Part shown: positions 18,189-27,986 of the stretch, piece by piece
Layout: each line of letters starts with the position of its first letter
How positions within the stretch are numbered: position 1 is the first letter of the stretch
Source: JAZDFC01 sp043808235
GTDB taxonomy: Bacteria; Bacteroidota; Ignavibacteria; Ignavibacteriales; Melioribacteraceae
Assembly (NCBI GenBank): GCA_043808235.1
Contig: JAZDFC010000019.1
Span: 124,001-188,000 of the forward strand
Reading direction: 5' to 3'
DNA: 64,000 nucleotides
The notes under the pieces: generated by a model
What the model was told of the DNA's origin: nothing
What the model saw: only the letters and a program-made list of their open reading frames with translations
Databases searched by the model: none
Made by a program: the position numbers and the translations under genes

Positions 18189-18249
18189 CTCTTTATCAAG
18201 AATAAATTATCGCTCTTGTTTTTATTTTGTTTTTCGAAAATTATTTCTC

Positions 18250-20430
18250 TTATCCAAATCTTTCGTTCACCAATTCCATTATCTTTATCCCGGTTTCAGG
18301 AATTTTTGTTCCGGGACCAAATATTGCGCTTGCACCATGTTCGTAAAGGTATTCGTAATCCTGAGCCGGTATTACACCGCCGACAATCACTATTATATCT
18401 TCACGACCAAGTTTTTTCAATTCATCAATCAATTGCGGAAGCAATGTTTTATGTCCCGCAGCAAGCGAACTCATTCCAACAACATGAACATCATTCTCGA
18501 CAGCCTGCTTTGCGGTCTCTTCCGGAGTTTGGAATAACGGACCTACATCAACATCGAATCCCATATCGGCGTAAGCGGTTGCAACTACTTTGGCGCCGCG
18601 GTCGTGTCCATCCTGCCCCATCTTTGCAACCATAATTCTCGGACGCCGCCCTTCCTTTTCGGCAAACTCATCGGTCAAGTTTCTAACTTTCTTCAACAAG
18701 TCATCTTCGCTGTCGGAATATTCGCTGCTGTAAACTCCGGATATTGTTCTTGTCACTGCTTGATACCTCCCGCTAACTTTTTCGATTGCGTAAGAAATTT
18801 CTCCGAGTGTTGCTCTTACCCTTGCTGCATTTACAGATAATTCCAAAAGATTTCCGTCGCCGGTCTCAGCGCATTTTGTAATTGCTTCCAAACATGATTT
18901 TACATCATTATCATTCCGGTTCTTTTTCATTTCCTGAATTCTTTTTATCTGTGAAAGACGAACGGCAGTATTGTCAACTTCTAAAATTTCAATTGGATCT
19001 TCTTTCTCGAGTCTGTATTTATTCACTCCGATAATTGTTTCAGCACCGGAATCAATTCTTGCCTGCCTGCGTGCAGAAGCTTCTTCTATTCTCATCTTGG
19101 GAATTCCGGCTTCAATTGCTTTTGTCATCCCGCCGAATGATTCGACTTCGAGAATATGTTGCCATCCTTTTTTGAGAAGTGAATCGGTCAATGATTCAAC
19201 GTAATAAGAACCTGCCCAGGGATCAATTACTTTCGTGATATAGGTTTCGTCCTGCAGATACAACTGTGTATTTCGTGCAATGCGTGCTGAGAAATCTGTC
19301 GGCAGTGCAATCGCTTCATCAAGCGAATTTGTATGCAGCGATTGCGTATGACCGAGTGCAGCAGCCATAGCTTCAACGCAAGTTCTGATTACATTATTAA
19401 ACGGATCCTGTTCTGTTAAACTCCAGCCTGATGTTTGTGAGTGCGTTCGCAACGACATCGATTTCGGATTCTTTGGATTAAATTGCTTTATGATTTTAGC
19501 CCAAATCAATCTTGCTGCACGCAGCTTCGCAATCTCCATAAAATAATTCATTCCCTCCGCCCAAAAGAAAGATAGACGCGGGGCAAAAGCATCAACATCC
19601 ATTCCTGCTTTAATTCCGGTTCGAACATATTCTAATCCATCTGCAAGCGTGTATGCCATTTCGAGATCGGCGGTGGCACCCGCTTCCTGCATATGGTATC
19701 CAGAAATACTGATGCTGTTAAACTTAGGCATAGTCTTCGCAGTGAATTTGAAAATATCTGCGATAATTCTCATCGAGATTTCCGGCGGATAAATATATGT
19801 GTTGCGAACCATGTACTCTTTCAGAATATCATTTTGGATTGTGCCGGTCAACTGCTCATGTTTTACTCCTTGTTCTTCGGCAGCAACAATGTAGAATGCA
19901 AGTACAGGCAAAACGGCGCCATTCATCGTCATCGAGACTGACATTTTATCAAGAGGAATTCCTCCAAATAAAATTTTCATATCCTCTATTGAATCTATTG
20001 CAACGCCGGCTTTGCCAACATCGCCAACAACTCTCGGATGATCGGAATCGTAACCGCGGTGAGTTGCAAGATCGAATGCCACCGACAAACCCATTTGCCC
20101 TTGTGCAAGATTCCTTCTGTAAAAAGCGTTGCTTTCTTCTGCAGTAGAAAAACCCGCGTACTGGCGGACTGTCCACGGACGAAGAACATACATTGTTGCA
20201 TACGGTCCTCGTAAAAACGGAGGTATACCGGAGAGAAAATCGAGATGCTCGATATCTTTGAGATCATTTTGGGAATAGAGTGGATTTACTTTTATCTGTT
20301 CCATTGTTTCCCAAATAAATTCATCGACAGGCTTTCCTGTCGCTTTCGTAAAATTTTTCTCCCATTCGTTTCTTGTCGATTTTGGTGTTTCAAGATTCAA
20401 TTCAATATTAGCAAAACTTGGTCGATCCAT
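18250..20430 (-). CDS. mutB: Methylmalonyl-CoA mutase, large (catalytic) subunit
   Basis: 726 residues; interconverts (R)-methylmalonyl-CoA and succinyl-CoA with adenosylcobalamin. Substrate-barrel signatures include 'RPWTVRQYAGFSTAEESNAFYR' in two parts (~84-105), 'FDLATHRGYDSDHPRV' and 'RTHSQTSGWSLTEQDPFNN'. The C-terminal Rossmann domain (~596-726) has the base-off cobalamin motif 'DGHDRG' with His609 as the lower ligand, plus 'GMSSLAAGH' and 'GGVIP'. Full length for the family with no missing residue. It follows mutA by 95 bp and precedes a GNAT gene and meaB. The set supports propionate catabolism or the reductive route to propionate. Confidence 0.97.
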   Translation of the reverse strand: MDRPSFANIELNLETPKSTRNEWEKNFTKATGKPVDEFIWETMEQIKVNPLYSQNDLKDIEHLDFLSGIPPFLRGPYATMYVLRPWTVRQYAGFSTAEESNAFYRRNLAQGQMGLSVAFDLATHRGYDSDHPRVVGDVGKAGVAIDSIEDMKILFGGIPLDKMSVSMTMNGAVLPVLAFYIVAAEEQGVKHEQLTGTIQNDILKEYMVRNTYIYPPEISMRIIADIFKFTAKTMPKFNSISISGYHMQEAGATADLEMAYTLADGLEYVRTGIKAGMDVDAFAPRLSFFWAEGMNYFMEIAKLRAARLIWAKIIKQFNPKNPKSMSLRTHSQTSGWSLTEQDPFNNVIRTCVEAMAAALGHTQSLHTNSLDEAIALPTDFSARIARNTQLYLQDETYITKVIDPWAGSYYVESLTDSLLKKGWQHILEVESFGGMTKAIEAGIPKMRIEEASARRQARIDSGAETIIGVNKYRLEKEDPIEILEVDNTAVRLSQIKRIQEMKKNRNDNDVKSCLEAITKCAETGDGNLLELSVNAARVRATLGEISYAIEKVSGRYQAVTRTISGVYSSEYSDSEDDLLKKVRNLTDEFAEKEGRRPRIMVAKMGQDGHDRGAKVVATAYADMGFDVDVGPLFQTPEETAKQAVENDVHVVGMSSLAAGHKTLLPQLIDELKKLGREDIIVIVGGVIPAQDYEYLYEHGASAIFGPGTKIPETGIKIMELVNERFG

Positions 20431-20445
20431 TTTTTTCCTATAATT

Positions 20446-20522
20446 CTATATTTAATTTTTCCTTTGTGCCTTAGTGTCTTCGTGGCTATTACTTAATGCC
20501 ACAAAGGCACGAGGACACTAAG
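20446..20522. repeat. Interspersed inverted repeat between mutA and mutB
   Basis: The 95-bp gap holds partly inverted, partly direct modules built from 'cctttgtgcc', 'ttagtgtcttcgtggc' and their complements ('gccacaaaggcac', 'gaggacactaag'). This style of 'ctttgtg...gtgtcttcgtggc' sequence recurs between genes in many unrelated genomes. It can fold into a long imperfect hairpin and could tune mutA/mutB stoichiometry; no function is shown by the sequence itself. Confidence 0.6.
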
Positions 20523-20525
20523 ATT

Positions 20526-22688
20526 TTATATTCTGTTTAACAACCCGGATAAAACTTTCACTGCATCGCAACCGAGATAAATAAATTCATCCACTCCGGA
20601 ATTTTTATGTGCTTCAATCTGGTCTTTCGGATATCCGGCAAGTACTATTAATATCACGGAATTTTTTTCCTTGATTCCTTTGGTAATAGCCGGGACAAGC
20701 TCAGGATAAGTTTCATCCGGAGAACAAATCACAATAATTTTAGCATTACTTTCGATTGCTGCATGAACAGCCTCGCCGGGCGTTTTAAATCCATTGGGAT
20801 AAACAATATCAAATCCAGCAATTTCAAAAAATGCCCGTGAGAAATCGGCTCTCGCTTTAAATTGTTTTAGCGGACCCATTCCGGCTAAAAATACTTTCGG
20901 TTTCTCACCGGTTTCAATTTTGATTCCTTCGAGCTTATCGCGTAATTTCTCAAACATTTCTGCCGGACGGATAACCGTTAATTTCTCAATTTCCATACTG
21001 CCGCTGTAAGAAACACGTAATGCTTTTGCAACCTCGCCCATAGTTGCGCCGGCAAGAATGGCATCTTTACCAAAGTTTATTACTTCTTCAGTTTTTTCGG
21101 CAGATATCTTCTCTAACTTTTCCATCACATCAATATTCTTTTTCTGATCAAGCGATGTTCTGTATCTCTGCAAATATTCTTTTCGTTGTTTATAAATTTC
21201 TTCCAGTTTATCATCGCGTCTTTTTAACTTTTCCTCTTTTGTGTTTGAATACATATTTGTCCCGACAATCACGGATTTTCGTTTTGCCGTATCATCAAAT
21301 TTTTGTTGACGGATTCGATTGATTTCGGATTGAGGGAATCCTTGTTTTAGAGCTTCGAACATTCCGCCCTTCGAATCAATTACCTGAATTAATTTCCAAA
21401 CTTCTTTCGCAATTTCATTTGTAAGATTCTCAACATAATACGATCCGCCAGCCGGATCGATTACTTGATCAAGGTGCGATTCTTCTTTTAAAATCAATTG
21501 CGTATTCCTTGCAATCCTTCTTGAAAATTGATCCGGTATGCCGAACAGTTCATCAAAAGGATTTGTTTGAAGACTATCTGCGCCGCCAAGAATTCCCGAA
21601 AAAACTTCGGTTGTTGTACGCAGCATATTTACAAACGGATCGTACATCGTTTGATTAAACAGGGAAGTTCGCGCATGAATAGTCATCTTTCGATTTTCTT
21701 CGGCCACGCCGAATGCCTTTAAAATATTCGACCAAATTAGTCGCGCTGCCCGGAGCTTAGCAATTTCCATAAAATAAAAAGAGCCGATTCCGAAAGTGAA
21801 TCTGAACTGCTTTGCAGTCTCATCTGGAGAAAGTCCTCTTGATGCAAGTTGATTTAAATATTCGATTGCAGCAGAAAACGCGAATGCTAATTCTTGAACA
21901 GCGCCTGCACCGCAATCGTGATAATAACCGGCATCCACACCAATTGTTTTTACATGCGGTATGTTTTTAATACACCATTCTGCCGATACACTTAATTCGT
22001 TATAAACCTTTTCCGGCGACATTGGAAGAGTTCCTGCTTTTATTAAATATCCCAGCGGATCTGCCGTAATGCTGCCTTTTATATTTTTAATATCTATATC
22101 AGTATTATTCAAATATGCGTTTAATAATATTAAAATTGGCAAGGATGAAAAACCCGTGTCGATATGGAGAGGATATTTTTCGAGATCAATTCCATCAAGC
22201 GTTCGTGTAATGCTTCGAATGCCGGAAATCGATAATCCACCGTTTCCAACTTCACCGGGTTTTGCATAATCTGCATCTAAGCCAAGCTGCGAAGGTTGAT
22301 CGAGTAAAATACTTATGCTGTTCTGTCCACGTTCGAGATCATATTTGAGCGCTGAGTTAAATTCATCTGCATCCCCATAAGAAAGCTGCTGGCAAATTTC
22401 CCATCCATCTCCAAAGTATCCTTCCGCTTTCGATCCTCTAATAAAATTATCTTTCCCCGGCAGCGAATTAATAAATTCCAAATTGCTTAAATCGTTTTTT
22501 GTGTAAATGGGTTGAAGATTAATTCCTTCGTATGTTCTTGTAATTAGCTTTTTTTCGAAAGGAACGCCCTTCAAATCTTCTTCAACTAATTTCTTCCAAT
22601 CATCATATGTTGGTGCTATAAAATCCTTTTTCAGATTTATTTCATTATCAATTTTCGCCTCATTTTGCGGATTTGAATGATCCGGCAT
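20526..22688 (-). CDS. mutA: Methylmalonyl-CoA mutase, small (non-catalytic) subunit
   Basis: 720 residues, homologous along its length to MutB: 'FIRGSKAEGYFGDGWEICQQ', 'GGADSLQTNPFDELFGIPDQFSRRIARNTQ', 'VIDPAGGSYYVENLT'. The C-terminal Rossmann-like domain (from ~596) reads 'VFLAGMGPLKQFKARADF' where MutB has the cobalamin motif, so the His ligand is absent, as is normal for the beta subunit of heterodimeric mutases. A long charged helix region (~480-540, 'KLKRRDDKLEEIYKQRKEYL') is visible. First gene of the operon. Together with mutB and meaB this is a complete heterodimeric enzyme plus chaperone; an epimerase was not seen in the window. Confidence 0.95.
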   Translation of the reverse strand: MPDHSNPQNEAKIDNEINLKKDFIAPTYDDWKKLVEEDLKGVPFEKKLITRTYEGINLQPIYTKNDLSNLEFINSLPGKDNFIRGSKAEGYFGDGWEICQQLSYGDADEFNSALKYDLERGQNSISILLDQPSQLGLDADYAKPGEVGNGGLSISGIRSITRTLDGIDLEKYPLHIDTGFSSLPILILLNAYLNNTDIDIKNIKGSITADPLGYLIKAGTLPMSPEKVYNELSVSAEWCIKNIPHVKTIGVDAGYYHDCGAGAVQELAFAFSAAIEYLNQLASRGLSPDETAKQFRFTFGIGSFYFMEIAKLRAARLIWSNILKAFGVAEENRKMTIHARTSLFNQTMYDPFVNMLRTTTEVFSGILGGADSLQTNPFDELFGIPDQFSRRIARNTQLILKEESHLDQVIDPAGGSYYVENLTNEIAKEVWKLIQVIDSKGGMFEALKQGFPQSEINRIRQQKFDDTAKRKSVIVGTNMYSNTKEEKLKRRDDKLEEIYKQRKEYLQRYRTSLDQKKNIDVMEKLEKISAEKTEEVINFGKDAILAGATMGEVAKALRVSYSGSMEIEKLTVIRPAEMFEKLRDKLEGIKIETGEKPKVFLAGMGPLKQFKARADFSRAFFEIAGFDIVYPNGFKTPGEAVHAAIESNAKIIVICSPDETYPELVPAITKGIKEKNSVILIVLAGYPKDQIEAHKNSGVDEFIYLGCDAVKVLSGLLNRI

Positions 22689-22962
22689 ATAATTATCTCC
22701 ATATACTCAAAAAATATTTTACTGTAAGAAAAATACAAAAAAGAGAGTGAAATTATCCTTTTAACTTTGTACCCGGTTTTGCGATTTCCGAATCCGGTGT
22801 TAAAGTTGAGTTCGATTTATTCCTTTTATTTCAGAAGCTATTCCGATGCTATCTCTATTCGGAATGCCGGGTATCATATTATTGTCTGCCAGCCAATTAT
22901 TATATTAGCTACACAAAATGTTTTGTTTGTTAGTCAATCTTTCATCTGATGAGGTTATTAGT

Positions 22963-24651
22963 ATGAACAGCATAAGAAAGACTTTGAATTTAACAAAGAT
23001 GATAACTGCCGTTTTTTTCATGGCGTGTACTTTCTCCTTCATTACAGGTCAAAGCGCGAACAATCTTTCCGCACGCCGTGAATTTCCAAACACAAAAAAC
23101 GGTATTTTTATTTTTTATGATCAGCCGCCTTATCATATGACCGAAGCTCAATTAAATTTCTTTGCAAACAATTTTACAGGCTGTCAAAAAATTCCACTCG
23201 ATTTGGTAAATACTATTAGAAGTTATAATGATAATTTTATTGTGATTAATTACAGGCTGGCTTTTGGTACTTATGATAACCTCGATGCTTACATAGTCGG
23301 GAATGATTGGATTAATGATTGGGGCAGCGTTGGAACGCATGATGATTGGTTTGTCACTGATCCGGCATCGCCATATCCGAATCATCGAATTAAACAAGAT
23401 GATTGGGATTGGTACCTCATGGATATTTCGGGTGAGATAAATGGAAACACAACTGCCGGATGGAAAGAGTATTGGACGGAGACAGTATTGCAGCAGCTAA
23501 CTGAAACGAATTGCGATGGAGTATTTGCCGACTCGTATGGATTCCCGTGGAATCTAAATTTTACACCAGCCTGGCTTCAGCCGCCGGATGATGTTGTGTG
23601 GATTTATCACATGGAAGTGTTCGGAAATTATGTAAAAAATGTTTTTCAAAACAGACCTGAAAATTTTTATTTCATTCCAAATTTGGGGCCATGGGTTACA
23701 ACCCGCGACGTTTGTGATTACGGAGCTTTTGTTGATGGTGTTATGATCGAGATGTTTGGCAGTTGGGGCGCTAATAGTCTATTTGACATTTCCGATTGGC
23801 AATTGCAGATGAACCGGATTCTGGATCTTGAACGAAGAGATAAAATTGTGATTTGTCAGCCGCTTACTTCCGGCGAAGAGAATATCAGTGAAAGGATTTT
23901 CAATCTTGCAAATTATCTTTTAATAAAAGGGGAGAAGACTTATTATAATTTAGTTTTTGATGAAAATTTTTTCGATTGGTTAATTTATTTGCCTGAGAAT
24001 AGAATTGATCTTGGCTCCTATATTGGCGAACTGCCGTTATCAGTCGAAGACCTTTATGATACATCAACCGGGATGTATTTGCGCACTTATGAAAAAGGAA
24101 TGGTTTATGTCAATCCTACTTGGGATGAGGTTAATATAACCATACCTCATCTTTACTACACAATAGATACAGATGACCTTGCGAATAATTCGGCAGTGGA
24201 AGTCGGCGAGGACGGACAGATTCATTATCAGATAAAATATACAATTGTTATGGGACATGTTACAGTAAGTGCAAAAGGGGGTTTGATTCTATTGAACTCA
24301 CTCCCGACAAATATAAATCCCGAAGAAATCTCGAATGTTGCAGAGAGATTTGAACTCTATCAAAACTATCCGAATCCATTTAATCCAACTACAACAATAA
24401 AATATTCGATACCCACTGTAGAGACGCCATATCCCGCCAAGTCGGGACAAGTTATGGCGTCTCTACAACATACTACGTTAAAGATATTCGACATCGTCGG
24501 TAAAGAAATTTCAGTTTTGGTTAACGAGTCAAAAGAGTCGGGCGTTCATGAAATTGAGTTTGATGCTTCGCATCTTCCGAGCGGGATTTATTTTTATCGA
24601 CTAACTGTTGAAGGTCATTCGATAACAAAGAAATTAATTTTGATGAAATGA
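22963..24651 (+). CDS. T9SS-exported putative glycoside hydrolase (GHL15-like TIM barrel)
   Basis: 562 residues starting at the ATG at 22963, chosen over an upstream in-frame ATG because a GAGG lies at proper distance and a signal peptide ('TAVFFMACTFSFITGQ') follows. The central ~330 residues ('NGIFIFYDQPPYHMTEAQ', 'CDGVFADSYGFPW', 'GAFVDGVMIEMFGSW', 'KIVICQPLTS') match the layout of hypothetical glycosyl hydrolase families with a TIM barrel, where Asp residues at strand ends (as in 'DGVFADSYG') are likely catalytic. A small beta-domain precedes the T9SS tail (from ~468, 'NYPNPFNPTTTIKYSIP ... KKLILMK'). A composite palindrome is embedded in that tail (24417-24467). Substrate is unknown; the family assignment is by motif layout only. 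Confidence 0.75.
   Translation: MNSIRKTLNLTKMITAVFFMACTFSFITGQSANNLSARREFPNTKNGIFIFYDQPPYHMTEAQLNFFANNFTGCQKIPLDLVNTIRSYNDNFIVINYRLAFGTYDNLDAYIVGNDWINDWGSVGTHDDWFVTDPASPYPNHRIKQDDWDWYLMDISGEINGNTTAGWKEYWTETVLQQLTETNCDGVFADSYGFPWNLNFTPAWLQPPDDVVWIYHMEVFGNYVKNVFQNRPENFYFIPNLGPWVTTRDVCDYGAFVDGVMIEMFGSWGANSLFDISDWQLQMNRILDLERRDKIVICQPLTSGEENISERIFNLANYLLIKGEKTYYNLVFDENFFDWLIYLPENRIDLGSYIGELPLSVEDLYDTSTGMYLRTYEKGMVYVNPTWDEVNITIPHLYYTIDTDDLANNSAVEVGEDGQIHYQIKYTIVMGHVTVSAKGGLILLNSLPTNINPEEISNVAERFELYQNYPNPFNPTTTIKYSIPTVETPYPAKSGQVMASLQHTTLKIFDIVGKEISVLVNESKESGVHEIEFDASHLPSGIYFYRLTVEGHSITKKLILMK
24417..24467. repeat. REP-like palindrome, copy 5 (composite, inside T9SS domain)
   Basis: 15-bp arms (tgtagagacgccata and its complement) separated by a 21-bp insert with its own inverted repeat (tcccg...cggga). 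Total 51 bp, a multiple of three, translated in frame. It sits at the same place in the T9SS domain, and in the same codon phase, as the copy at 15640. Confidence 0.85.
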
Positions 24652-24662
24652 TTTTCGATGAA

Positions 24663-26843
24663 TTATTGCTGCAGGTAATTACCGGATGTTTTTAAGTAAT
24701 ATGCTAATCTCAGCAAATGCAGGTCTTCGTAACTGATTTCGCCGTTAAATTTTTCGTGGATTCCGGACAAAGCGAGCGATTCCGTTTTCGAAAATTCATC
24801 AAATACTTGTGCTTGTAATTCGGTTGGAATTGAAATCTTTTCAAATAATCCGTCGAGCCGGACAGCGTTTCCTTCCTGCACATATCTAAAAATATGATTA
24901 ATGATTGTCGCGGATTTTACATTATAGTCAATAGAAAGCTGATCAATTGAACTGCCTGCATTGTAAGCCTCACTAACTTCGATGTGCCGGAGTTTGCCTG
25001 ATGAGGATTTTTTACCGCCTTGTTTTGCTTTTTGAGGCAGAATGTTGATTGACTTCCCGGTGCAATATTTTTTTATTATGTTTATGAAAACGTTTCCGTA
25101 CCGTTCCAATTTGGCTGAGCCGACTCCGCTGATTTTCAAAAAATCAGATTTTGTTTGCGGCAAGAGCGTTGCCATTTGAATTAATGATTTATCGGAAAAG
25201 ATAACATACGGTGGTATATTGTATTCATCCGCAATTTCCCTTCGCTTCATTCGAAGCAGTTCGAATAATTCATTATCCTGTAATTGTTCCTTCATTTTAA
25301 TTTTTTTAGAAACAACTTCGGGTTCTTTAATTGCGCCGAATACTTTTTCACTTTTGAACAATACATGGAGCGATTTTTCCGTCAGCTTCAAACTGCCGAA
25401 TTCATCATCTCTTCGAAGCAATTCCTTTTTTATAAACTGCTCGGCAAGCAAATGCCATTGCTTTTTATTGTACTCCTTCCCGATGCCGTATACTGTTAAA
25501 TTATGATGCCGGTTACTTAAAATCTTTTCGGATTCGCTGCCCATCAGTACATCAATCAAATAATTTGCTCCATAAATTTCACCGGTTCGTTTTGCCGCCG
25601 ATAAAAATTTCTGCGCTTGAACGGTAATGTCGATCAGTTCTTTTTCATCTGCTAAACAATTATCGCACATACCGCAGTTATCGGTGTTATATTTTTCCCC
25701 GAAGTAATTTATCATCGGATATCGCCGGCAGAATTCCGATTCGGCGTATTTAACCATTGCGCTCAAGTGAGCTTTTGCCGAACGAATTTCTACAGGATCC
25801 TCTTTCTGATTAATGAAATAATTAATCTTCGCAATGTCGGAATAGCTAAATAGAAGGAGGCAGTCGGCTCGCAAACCGTCACGTCCCGACCTACCGATTT
25901 CCTGGTAATATGATTCAAGATTTTTCGGAAGGTCATAATGAAGAACGAAACGGACATTGGATTTATTGATTCCCATTCCGAAAGCAATTGTTGCAACAAT
26001 AAACTGCACTTTGTCTTTGATGAATAAATCTTGATTAGCATTTCTCTCCTCATCGGATAAGCCGGCATGATATGGTTTTGTAGAAAAACCGAGATTCGAT
26101 AAATCCTCACTTAGCTCATCAACCTGTTTTCGGGAGAAGCAATAAATAATTCCTGATTGATTGGAATGCTCTTTCAGAAATTTTACTGTCTGTTCGAATG
26201 CATCATGCTTTGGAATTACTTGCAAAAATAAATTTTCCCGGTTGAAACTTGCAATGAATTTTGTTGCCTTATTCATATTCAAGTTTTTGATTATATCATC
26301 CTGCACTCTCGGCGTTGCCGTTGCAGTAAGTCCTATGCATACTGCCGAAGGATATTTCTGCCTTAAGATTCCAAGCTGCCGATACTCCGGTCTAAAATCA
26401 TGTCCCCACTCTGAAATGCAATGTGCTTCGTCAACCGTTATACAATCAAGCTGAACACTGTTCAATAAATTTGTTATTTCATCTTTGAATAATGACTCCG
26501 GTGCAAGATAAAGCAGTTTCGCCACTTTGTTTTTAACACTCTGAAAATTATCTTTATAAACATCAGGCGGAAGCGAGCTGTTCAACAATGCAGTTTTAAT
26601 TCCAAGTTGGCGGAGTTGTTCAACCTGGTCTTTCATTAATGAAATTAACGGTGAAATGACAATCGTCAGTCCTTCGAAAATTAAAGCCGGGATTTGGTAA
26701 CAAATAGATTTACCGCCCCCTGTGGGCATTATAACAAGCGTATCTTTTTTATTTATAATATTATGAATTACTTCCTGCTGCAACGGACGGAAAGAATCGT
26801 AGCCGAAAGTATTTTTTAATATTGTCTTTGCATAATGTATCAA
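24663..26843 (-). CDS. recQ: ATP-dependent DNA helicase RecQ
   Basis: 726 residues, a superfamily 2 3'-5' DNA helicase in recombination and repair. Motif I 'PTGGGKS' (40-46), DEAH box (138-141), motif III 'GLTATATPRV', motif V/VI 'FGMGINKSNVRFVLHYDLP' and 'QEIGRSGRDG'. A RecQ zinc-binding region follows ('CRRYPMINYFGE' ... 'CGMCDNC'), then the winged helix, an HRDC domain ('LRMKRREIADEYNIPPYVIF' ... 'ISGVGSAKLERYG') and a C-terminal helix-turn-helix-like extension ('SSIDQLSIDYNVKSATIINHI'). Full length and intact. It converges with the glycosidase gene (11-bp gap) and lies 48 bp from the transporter gene upstream on the same strand. Confidence 0.96.
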   Translation of the reverse strand: MIHYAKTILKNTFGYDSFRPLQQEVIHNIINKKDTLVIMPTGGGKSICYQIPALIFEGLTIVISPLISLMKDQVEQLRQLGIKTALLNSSLPPDVYKDNFQSVKNKVAKLLYLAPESLFKDEITNLLNSVQLDCITVDEAHCISEWGHDFRPEYRQLGILRQKYPSAVCIGLTATATPRVQDDIIKNLNMNKATKFIASFNRENLFLQVIPKHDAFEQTVKFLKEHSNQSGIIYCFSRKQVDELSEDLSNLGFSTKPYHAGLSDEERNANQDLFIKDKVQFIVATIAFGMGINKSNVRFVLHYDLPKNLESYYQEIGRSGRDGLRADCLLLFSYSDIAKINYFINQKEDPVEIRSAKAHLSAMVKYAESEFCRRYPMINYFGEKYNTDNCGMCDNCLADEKELIDITVQAQKFLSAAKRTGEIYGANYLIDVLMGSESEKILSNRHHNLTVYGIGKEYNKKQWHLLAEQFIKKELLRRDDEFGSLKLTEKSLHVLFKSEKVFGAIKEPEVVSKKIKMKEQLQDNELFELLRMKRREIADEYNIPPYVIFSDKSLIQMATLLPQTKSDFLKISGVGSAKLERYGNVFINIIKKYCTGKSINILPQKAKQGGKKSSSGKLRHIEVSEAYNAGSSIDQLSIDYNVKSATIINHIFRYVQEGNAVRLDGLFEKISIPTELQAQVFDEFSKTESLALSGIHEKFNGEISYEDLHLLRLAYYLKTSGNYLQQ

Positions 26844-26891
26844 AAAATGTTTTCCTTTTAAATAAAGCCGGGCTAATTTTTATATCAATGA

Positions 26892-27782
26892 CTATTTAAG
26901 GAAAAGGATTGCAACTCCGCCGACTGCTATCACGGCTCCAATGATGGATATCCAACTAAGTTTCTCCTTGTAGTAAAATCTTACAAGCGGAAGCATAAGA
27001 ATTGGAACAGTTGCCATCAATGTTGAAGCAATTCCAACTTGAGTATTCGAGATTGCAATCAAACTGAAAGTAATGCCAAGATAGGGACCGAGAACGGATC
27101 CGATCAGAGTAAATCCGAATGCTTTTTTGTCGTGCGAATAAATCTTTATGGGGTTTTTAAATGTCCGGGTAACAATCGCCATCGGGATGATTACAATTAC
27201 CGCAGAGAACACCCGAACAAATGTTGCAACGAATCCATTTATCTCTCCTTCATTGAAAGCCATTTTTGCAAGTATCAATCCGGCTCCTTGACCGAGTGCG
27301 CCGAAAATTCCATAAAGAATACCCAATGCATTGATTTTGAATTTACCGGATGGTTCCTCGTGTCTTTGAAGCACGACCATTGCAACTCCGCCTATCGTAA
27401 TTATTATTCCAAGGATTGCCCAAATGGATAATTGCTCATTCAAAAAGAAATAAGCAAGAACAGTTGCTATAGGCGGCGCTAAAGACATAATCAGCATACT
27501 CAACCTTGCGCCAATCAGCTGGAAAGCCTTGAACAAAAAACCATCGCCGAAAATCAATCCAATCAATCCGCTGATTGATAAATTAATTACTTGAGTTGAT
27601 GAAAGATTAAAACTTAGTCCGGCAATAAAGATTGTAATGATTAGGAATGTCGAAGCGAGTGTCATCCTCGTAATATTCACGGTAAGTGAACCGGCGCGGA
27701 TGGATGCTTCTGAAAAAGCAATGGCAGTGCCCGACCAGAGAACAGCAGTAATTAAAGCGGCAACTTCACCCCACAAAGGCAT
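26892..27782 (-). CDS. DMT-superfamily (EamA) transporter
   Basis: 296-residue integral membrane protein with about ten hydrophobic segments arranged as two five-helix EamA halves. The first begins 'WGEVAALITAVLWSGTAIAF'; the second begins 'ALGILYGIFGALGQGAGLIL'. Characteristic EamA end-of-half patterns are 'LLNEQLSIWAILGIIITIGGVAMVV' type (seen at ~115-140) and 'YKEKLSWISIIGAVIAVGGVAILF' at the C-terminus. Members export metabolites such as amino acids or drugs; the substrate cannot be inferred. It may be co-transcribed with recQ (48-bp spacing), without obvious functional link. Confidence 0.9.
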   Translation of the reverse strand: MPLWGEVAALITAVLWSGTAIAFSEASIRAGSLTVNITRMTLASTFLIITIFIAGLSFNLSSTQVINLSISGLIGLIFGDGFLFKAFQLIGARLSMLIMSLAPPIATVLAYFFLNEQLSIWAILGIIITIGGVAMVVLQRHEEPSGKFKINALGILYGIFGALGQGAGLILAKMAFNEGEINGFVATFVRVFSAVIVIIPMAIVTRTFKNPIKIYSHDKKAFGFTLIGSVLGPYLGITFSLIAISNTQVGIASTLMATVPILMLPLVRFYYKEKLSWISIIGAVIAVGGVAILFLK

Positions 27783-27986
27783 AAACTAATTAAGCTCCAT
27801 TGGAAATAAATTAAATTCAGAATTATAAAATGAATGTGCAAAGGTATCGATAAAAAATTATAATCGCATTATTTTATAGATGGTTCTTGAAGTAATTGGA
27901 TTGCTACAATTGGCAGACTCGTTCGTATTCAAGAATGATATTTATTGAAATGCTCAACGTGATCGTTGACTGATTAGGTATACATT

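Noticed and set aside
20526..20900. MutA lacking the cobalamin-binding DxHxxG motif as a sign of decay
   Set aside because: Loss of this motif is normal for the non-catalytic subunit of heterodimeric methylmalonyl-CoA mutases.
27954..27969. Small palindrome tcaacg/cgttga as a terminator
   Set aside because: Only 6 bp, 18 bp beyond a stop, without a T-run; too weak to call.
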